Positions 7,311 to 14,263 of a stretch of DNA of 25,586 nt are shown piece by piece. Made by a program: the position numbers and the translations under genes. Within the stretch, counting starts at the first letter, position 1, and every line of letters begins with the position of its first letter. Below the pieces are notes generated by a model, which saw only the letters and a list, made by a program, of their open reading frames with translations, did not search any database and was not told the DNA's origin. This DNA comes from Bacteroidales bacterium UBA2939 (lineage in GTDB: Bacteria; Bacteroidota; Bacteroidia; Bacteroidales; P3): NCBI GenBank assembly GCA_002349055.1, contig DECD01000016.1:56523-82108 (forward strand), written 5' to 3'.

Positions 7311-8702
7311 ATGAACGACATGAATGCAAAATATCGGGAGTTGCGCGCGCGCTATCCTGAGTTTGAATATGTGGCCTACCACCATGAGCGCACCGACGAA
7401 GGACTGCGCCTGTGGTTCGACTTCCGCATGGGAGAGGTGGAGTTCCACCCCGAGGCCCTCATCGAAGCCCGTCCGTTCCTCAACCTCGATGCCGAAGGTA
7501 TCGATTGCATGGTTTTCGACATCGGCATGATTGAGCTGATAAGCTACTGGAAATGTGCCTGTCCGCCTACGGTCAAGGTGCTTTGTGGAAGCCTCACCGA
7601 CCAGCAGATAACCTTTTGGCGCAAGCTCTACTGGAATGGCCTCGGCGAGTTTTTCTACACCAATGGCATTGCAGAAACGCAGGAGGCGTTTCTTAAAGTT
7701 GAAAGTGGAAAGTTGAAAATGGAAAATTTGGCTGACGCAGATAAAAATTTCAATTTTCAATTTTCAATTTTCAATTCTTATCTGGTGCCCATTGGCGGCG
7801 GCAAGGACAGCGTCGTCACGCTGGAACTGCTACATCGGGCGGGGAAGACTATCCGGCCGCTCATCATGAACCCTCGTGGTGCCACCAAGGAGTGTGCCCG
7901 TGTGGCGGGGTTCCCGATGGAGGAGGTGCTGGTCATTCGCCGCAAGATAGACCCCGTTTTGCTTGATCTCAACGCCAAGGGATACCTCAACGGACACACA
8001 CCCTTCTCTGCCATGCTGGCCTTCTACACCCGCTTGGCCTCGGCATTGAGCGGCATTCCCAATGTGGCCCTCAGCAACGAGAACTCCGCCAATGAGAGCA
8101 CGGTGATAGGCACCAGCGTCAATCACCAATATTCAAAGAGCCTTGAGTTTGAGGACGACTTCCGTGCTTATGTTCTCCCGCCTGCTGCGAAATCCATAAA
8201 TTTATTTAATTATTTCTCTTTTCTCAGGCCGCTGAGTGAGTTGCAGATTGCCATGCTTTTCAGCCGTTTCACGGCCTATCACGATGTGTTCCGCAGCTGC
8301 AATGTGGGCAGCAAGCAGGATATCTGGTGCGGCCACTGCGCCAAGTGCCTCTTCGCCTACATCATCCTCTCGCCATTCATCGAGCCTGCACGGCTGAACA
8401 AAATCTTTGGCAAGTCGATGCTCGACGACCTCACCCTCGAGCATGAGTTCAAGCAGCTTATCGGCGAGGCCGAAACGAAACCCTTCGAGTGCGTGGGCAC
8501 CGTCGGCGAGGTGCGCCAGGCGCTGGTCATGACCCTCGACCGCTGGTACAAGTCGGGCCGCAGGCCCGCCCTGCTAGATAAACTGGGAAATACAGAGCAT
8601 CTAGTTAGTCTGGTTAATCTAGAACTTCTAGAAAATCTAGGCAACCTCTCTCCCGAAGAACGCCAAATCCTTCAAACAGCATGTACCGAGAAGAACAACT
8701 GA
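7311..8702 (+). CDS. murL: Probable MurL, UDP-MurNAc-L-Ala-L-Glu epimerase
   Basis: The product is 463 residues. MurL, characterised in Xanthomonas, uses ATP (giving AMP and PPi) to epimerise the terminal L-Glu of UDP-MurNAc-L-Ala-L-Glu to D-Glu. Visible features are an N-terminal domain (1-125), a PP-loop-like ATP motif IGGGKDS at 161-167, SNENSANES plus NHQYSKSLEFEDDF (about 265-290), the FSFLRPLSELQIAMLFSRF block, and a cysteine cluster WCGHCAKC. The start at 7311 is backed by an AGGA site 5 nt upstream; earlier in-frame ATGs lack one. The frame overlaps the MurD-type gene by 22 nt, and that partnership is the strongest contextual support. Oddities are a heptad-repeat hairpin encoding the linker (130-156) just before the PP-loop and a 9-nt tract encoding residues 422-445. 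The function is assigned from family and context, not shown here. Confidence 0.82.
   Translation: MNDMNAKYRELRARYPEFEYVAYHHERTDEGLRLWFDFRMGEVEFHPEALIEARPFLNLDAEGIDCMVFDIGMIELISYWKCACPPTVKVLCGSLTDQQITFWRKLYWNGLGEFFYTNGIAETQEAFLKVESGKLKMENLADADKNFNFQFSIFNSYLVPIGGGKDSVVTLELLHRAGKTIRPLIMNPRGATKECARVAGFPMEEVLVIRRKIDPVLLDLNAKGYLNGHTPFSAMLAFYTRLASALSGIPNVALSNENSANESTVIGTSVNHQYSKSLEFEDDFRAYVLPPAAKSINLFNYFSFLRPLSELQIAMLFSRFTAYHDVFRSCNVGSKQDIWCGHCAKCLFAYIILSPFIEPARLNKIFGKSMLDDLTLEHEFKQLIGEAETKPFECVGTVGEVRQALVMTLDRWYKSGRRPALLDKLGNTEHLVSLVNLELLENLGNLSPEERQILQTACTEKNN
7698..7778 (+). repeat. Inverted pair of heptad tandem tracts inside murL
   Basis: Four 7-nt units of the form RTKGAAA lie at 7698-7725. 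Their reverse-complement form (CAATTTT or a close variant) repeats four times at 7751-7778. The two arms can pair into a long imperfect hairpin with a loop of about 25 nt. Both arms are translated in frame as VESGKLKMEN and NFNFQFSIFNS, between the N-terminal domain and the PP-loop. Confidence 0.88.
8574..8645 (+). repeat. CTAG-headed 9-nt tandem tract inside murL
   Basis: Eight consecutive 9-nt units occupy 72 nt; five start with CTAG, and the others start CTGG (two) or ACAG (one). They are read as LDK, LGN, TEH, LVS, LVN, LEL, LEN, LGN (frame CTA GNN NNN). CTA leucine codons are otherwise scarce in the gene. Confidence 0.88.
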
Positions 8703-9970
8703 AAGCCCTGATTCAAGGGCACAAGATACTTATTGCCGGCTATGGCCGCGAGGGCAAAAGTGCCGAGGCTCTCATCAAGCGACTAGTGCCGGAAGCCCCC
8801 TATACCATCGCCGTGCAGGTGGAAAACGGAAAGTGGAAAGCAGAAAACGGCGAATGGCACGAAGATTGGCCGTTCGACATGGTCATCAAGTCACCCGGCA
8901 TTCCCAATTTTCAATTTCCAATTTTCAATTTTCAATTAACTTCGCTGACCGACCTCTTTTTGCAGGTCTATGGCGACATGACCATCGGCGTCACCGGCAC
9001 CAAGGGCAAGTCCACCACTGCGAGCCTCATACACCATCTGCTGCCGGGCAGCATCCTCGCCGGCAATATCGGCATCCCGTTATTTGATATTTTAGACGAA
9101 CTCCGCGAGGACAGCATCGTCGTGGCGGAACTCAGCTGCCACCAGCTGGAGAATATCCACCGCGCACCGCATATCTCCGTGTTGCTCAATCTTTTCCAGG
9201 AACACCTCGACCACTACGAGAACTACCTCGGCTACAAGATGGCCAAGATGCAGATAGCCCTCAAGCAGCGCGAGGGTGACCATTTCTTTTACTGCACCGA
9301 CAATGAGGAGCTGAACTTGTTAGTTAAGAGTTATGAGTTAAGAGTTAAAAGTGAATTGCATCCATATTCTATAAAAAAAATTACAGACGAAGAACGGGAC
9401 CTCTTGGCAGTTTGCCACTTGGAGGGTGAGCACAACCGCAGCAATACTTTGGTGGCTAGCCGTGTGGTGTCGCTTATTACGCGTAAGCCACTTTCCGATT
9501 TCCACTTTCCGATTTCCACTTTCCACGGTTTAAGGCACCGGATGGAGATGGTGGGATGCTACAAAGGTATCACCTGGTACGACGACAGCATCAGCACCAT
9601 CCCTGCCGCTGCCATCGCTGCGGTGAAGGCTCTGGGGCGTGTCGACACGCTGATTCTCGGTGGCTTCGACCGTGGCATCGACTACACGCCTCTGGTCGAC
9701 TTCCTGAAAGAGAGCCCAATAAAGAACCTTGTTTTCGTAGGCGCTGCAGGAAGAAGAATGCTTTCCACTTTCCACTTTCCGCTTTCCACTTATATTGTCG
9801 AAGACGATTACAAGAAGATTGTCCCATGGTGCGCCGAGCATACGCCGCAGGGTGGGGTAGTGTTGCTCTCTCCGGCGGCCGCCAGCTACGACGCCTTCAA
9901 AAACTTCGAACACCGTGGCGACTTCTTCCGCGAACAGATTTTAAAGCTCAATCAGAACGAAAAGAACTAA
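8681..9970 (+). CDS. murD: MurD-type UDP-MurNAc-L-alanine--glutamate ligase (probably MurD2-like, L-Glu)
   Basis: This 429-residue cytoplasmic Mur ligase has the N-terminal UDP-binding fold (HKILIAGYGREGKSA, residues 14-28, then VIKSPGIP), the ATP P-loop GTKGKST at 106-112, the central domain (ELSCHQLENI, NLFQEHLDHY) and the C-terminal domain (DDSISTIPAA, LILGGFDRGIDY, LLSPAAASYDAFKNFEHRGDFF). It ligates glutamate to UDP-MurNAc-L-Ala. Paired with MurL, the substrate is more likely L-Glu, as for MurD2, than D-Glu (inference; the isomer cannot be read from sequence). It overlaps murL by 22 nt and is almost surely co-translated. Five heptad tracts interrupt it at about residues 47-58, 75-87, 214-225, 270-283 and 361-369. 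All remain in frame and all core motifs survive. A 9-nt tract encodes the last residues and the stop. Confidence 0.88.
   Translation: MYREEQLKALIQGHKILIAGYGREGKSAEALIKRLVPEAPYTIAVQVENGKWKAENGEWHEDWPFDMVIKSPGIPNFQFPIFNFQLTSLTDLFLQVYGDMTIGVTGTKGKSTTASLIHHLLPGSILAGNIGIPLFDILDELREDSIVVAELSCHQLENIHRAPHISVLLNLFQEHLDHYENYLGYKMAKMQIALKQREGDHFFYCTDNEELNLLVKSYELRVKSELHPYSIKKITDEERDLLAVCHLEGEHNRSNTLVASRVVSLITRKPLSDFHFPISTFHGLRHRMEMVGCYKGITWYDDSISTIPAAAIAAVKALGRVDTLILGGFDRGIDYTPLVDFLKESPIKNLVFVGAAGRRMLSTFHFPLSTYIVEDDYKKIVPWCAEHTPQGGVVLLSPAAASYDAFKNFEHRGDFFREQILKLNQNEKN
8819..8939 (+). repeat. Inverted pair of heptad tracts in the murD N-terminal domain
   Basis: Five heptads (GTGGAAA type) at 8819-8853 and five of the opposite orientation (CAATTTT type) at 8905-8939 form 35-nt arms 51 nt apart, in the same order as the pair in murL. 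They are translated as VENGKWKAENGEW and NFQFPIFNFQL. Confidence 0.88.
9321..9355 (+). repeat. GAGTTAA heptad tract in murD
   Basis: Five 7-nt units close to GAGTTAA cover 35 nt and are read as LVKSYELRVKSE. The unit differs from the GTGGAAA family but keeps the same period and length. Confidence 0.8.
9488..9529 (+). repeat. CCACTTT/CCGATTT heptad tract in murD
   Basis: Six 7-nt units alternate CCACTTT and CCGATTT, ending in a degenerate copy. They are the reverse-complement orientation of the GTGGAAA-type heptads and are read as PLSDFHFPISTFHG. Confidence 0.88.
9761..9788 (+). repeat. CTTTCCA heptad tract in murD
   Basis: Four 7-nt units (CTTTCCA three times, CTTTCCG once) cover 28 nt. They are translated as LSTFHFPLST, between the GAAGRRM segment and the last beta-strands of the ligase. 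Confidence 0.85.
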
Positions 9971-9999
9971 AAGAAAAGGTTCTGATAGTTCTGATTGAG
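9947..9999 (+). repeat. 12-bp inverted repeat and 9-nt tracts across the murD stop codon
   Basis: CTCAATCAGAAC at 9947-9958 and GTTCTGATTGAG at 9988-9999 are perfect arms with a 29-nt loop. Within them, 9-nt units run forward from 9950 (ending AGAAC, AGAAC, AGAAA) and in reverse orientation from 9979 (GTTCTGATA, GTTCTGATT). The third forward unit begins with the TAA stop of murD. No T run follows, so this is not a standard intrinsic terminator. Confidence 0.75.
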
Positions 10000-10011
10000 A
10001 AATAATATAAT

Positions 10012-11088
10012 ATGATTGATTATAAAGAGATAAGGAATACTCTCCACGAGCACCCGCAGACCGCAGGCAACGAGCAGTTTGCACACGATACAATAGTGAA
10101 TCATCTACAGGGATTGCATCCCGACAAGGTGTACACCCATGTGGGCGGCTATGGCGTCATCGCCGTCTGGGGTAAGGACCCGCAGGCTCCTACCGTTGCT
10201 TTCCGTGCCGACAACGATGCCCTGCCTATCGGCCACCGCTGCGGTCACGACGGACACACGACCATATTACTACGTCTCGCCGAATTAATCGACGAGCACG
10301 TATCAACGTATCAACGTGTCAACATTCTTCTCCTCTGGCAGCCTGCCGAGGAGACGGGTACCGGCTCGCGTGCTGTGCTCGACACAGGCATTCTCCAGCA
10401 GTATAACATACAGTCTTTCTATGCCTTGCACAACCTCCCGGGCTATCCGTTGGGTACCGTAGTCCTCTGTCCTAGGACATTTGCCGCCGCTTCGACGGGC
10501 GTTGTCTACCGCCTCGACGGCCGCGAGACCCATGCTTCGACACCCGAGATGGGCCTCAATCCGGGGATGGCTATCGCTGAGATTATCAATAGGTTCAACG
10601 GATTTAATGGACGGGATGGAGAATTCCGTCAGAGTACCTTGATATGTGTCCACATCGGGCAGCCGGCCTTCGGCACTTCGGCGGGGCATGGCGAAGTGAT
10701 GTTCACCCTCCGTGCTTTCACCAACGACGAGATGGAAAAAATGCTCTCAGAAGCCAACCAAGTAGTAGACGAGGTGTCTGCTCGTTATGGTTTGAAAGTC
10801 AGTCGTTCTCTTGTTGAACCTTTCCGCGCCACCGAGAACAATGGCGACTGTGTGGAAGCAATAGAAAAAGCGGCAGAGGATGTGCCGCTTCGTGTACGTT
10901 ATCAGATGGAGCCTAACCGCTGGAGCGAGGACTTCGCCGAGTATCTGCTGCATTTCAAAGGCGCTATGTTCGGCATCGGCAGTGGTGAGCACCAGCCCGA
11001 GTTGCATCACCCCGACTACGACTTCCCCGACGACCTCATCGAGCCTGCCGCCCAGCTCTTCTTCCGCCTCAGCTCTTCTTTTTGCTAG
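10012..11088 (+). CDS. M20-family amidohydrolase/peptidase
   Basis: This 358-residue metal-dependent hydrolase resembles N-acyl-amino-acid and hippurate amidohydrolases (M20D type). Metal-site motifs are RADNDALPI (65-73), CGHDGH (77-82), PAEETGTGS (111-119) with the catalytic glutamate, YALHNLPG (H140), ETHAS, and ELHHPDYDF near the C terminus. The dimerisation or lid domain lies at about 165-275. No signal peptide is visible, so it is probably cytoplasmic. It starts 41 bp after murD, behind a hairpin, and may belong to that transcript, perhaps acting on acylated amino acids or peptides; the substrate cannot be inferred. An 8-nt repeat tract encodes part of residues 96-104. The last 20 nt overlap the end of the convergent lipoprotein gene. 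Confidence 0.87.
   Translation: MIDYKEIRNTLHEHPQTAGNEQFAHDTIVNHLQGLHPDKVYTHVGGYGVIAVWGKDPQAPTVAFRADNDALPIGHRCGHDGHTTILLRLAELIDEHVSTYQRVNILLLWQPAEETGTGSRAVLDTGILQQYNIQSFYALHNLPGYPLGTVVLCPRTFAAASTGVVYRLDGRETHASTPEMGLNPGMAIAEIINRFNGFNGRDGEFRQSTLICVHIGQPAFGTSAGHGEVMFTLRAFTNDEMEKMLSEANQVVDEVSARYGLKVSRSLVEPFRATENNGDCVEAIEKAAEDVPLRVRYQMEPNRWSEDFAEYLLHFKGAMFGIGSGEHQPELHHPDYDFPDDLIEPAAQLFFRLSSSFC
10298..10325 (+). repeat. 8-nt tandem tract in the amidohydrolase gene
   Basis: Units ACGTATCA, ACGTATCA and ACGTGTCA are followed by a partial fourth (ACAT). Three units equal 24 nt, which keeps the frame and encodes VSTYQRVN. Confidence 0.8.
10591..10626 (+). repeat. Weak 9-nt periodic tract in the amidohydrolase gene
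   Basis: GGA recurs at 10600, 10609 and 10618, with a fourth, looser unit at 10591. The read-out is RFNGFNGRDGEF. The unit identity is low, so this could be ordinary coding sequence. Confidence 0.4.
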
Positions 11089-11680
11089 TGCCGGTTTTCT
11101 TCTCCAGCGTGATGTAGTTGGGGAAGGGTACCTGCGTGCTGCCGACCGAGAGGCTGGGTTTTACACGGAGACCCACCTTCGACGAGGTGCCGTCGGAGGT
11201 GAAGCTGCTGGCGAAATTCTTCAGCGCGTCCAATCCTTTCTTCGAGAACAGCTGTCCAAGGTCGGTGCTCACCGGCAGCGGCACCATGGTGGTGGTGCTG
11301 GGCCTGATGGTGTAGCTGCGGCTGTTGACGCCGTTGGCGATGTCGGTGCCATCGATGGCCAGAATCCAGTCGAGCGCCGTCATGGCGGCCTGTGTCTTGG
11401 TGGGGTTGGTGATGTCTACGTTGACGTTGAGACTCAGCGGCACCTGCTTACTCTGGTAGGCTGCCACTAGCTTCACAATGTCGGTGGCCGACAGGTTGCC
11501 CTGGGTCAGATTCTTCACATTCACGCCAGCCACAGTGACGTTGGAGACGTTTTTGAGGGCGAATTCGCAGTTGGCAAGGTTGGCCACGGAGGAAAACTGC
11601 GAGGCGAGTTGGTTTAATATATCACACGAACTCAGCAGGATAGAGCCTGCCACGACTAATGCAAGTGTTATCTTTTTCAT
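11069..11680 (-). CDS. Lipoprotein, LEA14-like beta-sandwich (function unknown)
   Basis: This 203-residue protein has a lipoprotein signal with lipobox ILLSSC (C19). The mature part pairs short strands with N-rich turns (FALKNVSNVTVAGVNVKNL, then LSLNVNVDITNPTKTQAAMTALDWILAIDG). This is the pattern of LEA14/WHy-like domains, in which 'N-P' segments precede a strand describing a conserved sandwich. It is likely anchored facing the periplasm or outer membrane. The open frame extends 22 codons further upstream, but the signal peptide and the promoter both place the start at 11680. A perfect TATCTTTG box ends only 4 nt before the ATG, which predicts a leaderless mRNA. The 3' end overlaps the amidohydrolase by 20 nt and ends in a Lys/Ser-rich tail. 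Its role is unknown. Confidence 0.78.
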   Translation of the reverse strand: MKKITLALVVAGSILLSSCDILNQLASQFSSVANLANCEFALKNVSNVTVAGVNVKNLTQGNLSATDIVKLVAAYQSKQVPLSLNVNVDITNPTKTQAAMTALDWILAIDGTDIANGVNSRSYTIRPSTTTMVPLPVSTDLGQLFSKKGLDALKNFASSFTSDGTSSKVGLRVKPSLSVGSTQVPFPNYITLEKKTGTSKKKS

Positions 11681-11684
11681 GCTG

Positions 11685-11692
11685 CAAAGATA
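11685..11692 (-). promoter_or_regulatory. -7 box of the LEA14-like lipoprotein gene
   Basis: The minus strand reads TATCTTTG with four bases between it and the ATG. Since the Bacteroidota start site usually lies a few bases after this box, transcription should begin at or next to the start codon. No obvious TTTG -33 element is seen, only a T run. Confidence 0.65.
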
Positions 11693-11762
11693 CGACTTTT
11701 TTCGGATATGGGCGGAAAAAAATCCATACCACCGACGTACCATCAACCTATCATCTCCGACC

Positions 11763-11800
11763 AGGGTCGGACATGATACGGAGTTGAGTCGGAGTTGGTC
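11763..11800. repeat. 11-nt periodic tract in the lipoprotein-glnS gap
   Basis: CGGA recurs at 11768, 11779 and 11790, exactly 11 nt apart, with flanking similarity (GAGT or GACA after it). The reverse complement carries TCCGAC, the same core as the 9-nt tract in pheT at 16088. Confidence 0.6.
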
Positions 11801-11896
11801 CCTATGAGGTGCTGAGTATCAGTGATTTAAGTGGTGTTTGTGTCCAAGGTTTTAATTTGCTGATAATCAATAATTTGCGTATTTTGCCAAAAAAAG

Positions 11897-11928
11897 TTTG
11901 TAGAAGTGGGATTTTTTGTGTATTTTTG
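11897..11928 (+). promoter_or_regulatory. glnS promoter, Bacteroidota type
   Basis: TTTG at 11897-11900 and TATTTTTG at 11921-11928 are separated by 20 bp, fitting the TTTG-N19-21-TAnnTTTG consensus exactly. The start codon is 54 bp further on, after an AT-rich leader with no Shine-Dalgarno sequence. Confidence 0.8.
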
Positions 11929-11982
11929 TAGATAGATTATTAATGAATACTAATATATAAATATAATAATATTCAATTTGTT

Positions 11983-13676
<1,694 letters not shown>

Positions 13677-13677
<1 letters not shown>

Positions 13678-14252
13678 TGGTTATGAGTCCAGTCTATCTT
13701 TTTCTTATGGCGCTCTTTGCAGCGGTGTGTATTTTCTTTGCCCGACGGAAGAAAACGGGAGAAGAGGGTGGCGGTTTGGAAGAAAAAAACGCTATCGACA
13801 GCAAGCGTGTGATTTGTGTGTATGATATGGACGCCAAGAAATTGAGTGATACCGTTGATGAGTTCATTGGGCTATATTCCGATCGTAACGACGTGGAACG
13901 ACCTTCAGACAGCCAAGTGGGCGACAGCTTCAGGCTTACTTTTTCATCGTCGGTGGATTATATCTCTATCTGCTACTGGGTTAATTTTTTAGTCTATGCT
14001 GATGAGAGCCGCAAGAGCCGATATATGGTGCGAGGCTGGTATCCTTTCGGCGAAGTGGAACTGAAGGGCGAGCGATTGCCGTTTAGCAATCAGACGGTGA
14101 TGCTTTATGTGGACAAGGATGACAGAATGTGTGACAACGTATCCTTTGTTACCCCCGACGGCAACCATTATCTGCAGCCTTTTGCTATCGGCAACAACCT
14201 GCGGACCATCAAAACTGGTAGCGAGACTTATCAAGCAATACCTGAAAACTAA
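13677..14252 (+). CDS. Membrane-anchored protein of unknown function
   Basis: I do not recognise this 191-residue protein. One hydrophobic segment near the N terminus (about 5-22, YLFLMALFAAVCIFFA) is followed by RRKK, so the rest probably faces the cytoplasm under the positive-inside rule. The soluble part has an acidic or Gly-rich linker (about 25-40) and then a mixed beta-rich domain (RVICVYDMDAKKL; SFRLTFSSSVDYISICYWVNF; YPFGEVELKG). Its ATG overlaps the glnS stop by one base and pheT begins 11 bp after its stop, so it is co-transcribed and probably translationally coupled. Codon use is less GC-rich than in the two synthetase genes around it, which suggests a later arrival. Confidence 0.75.
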
Positions 14253-14263
14253 AATACAAGAAT

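Larger units (their letters stand above)
11681..11982. other. 302-bp divergent intergenic region
   Basis: This gene-free stretch holds the -7 box of the lipoprotein gene at its left end, an 11-nt periodic tract at 11763-11800, and the glnS promoter and an AT-rich leader at its right end. I see no convincing ORF or RNA gene in between. A small stem TCCGAC/GTCGGA with a CAGG loop sits at 11757-11772. Confidence 0.7.

Noticed and set aside
7698..9788. Pseudogenisation or assembly error in murL and murD
   Set aside because: All tracts keep the frame, every catalytic motif remains, and similar tracts occur in several other intact genes, so a local error is unlikely.
7698..9999. CRISPR array
   Set aside because: The repeat units are 7-9 nt with no spacers and no cas genes nearby, and they lie inside reading frames.
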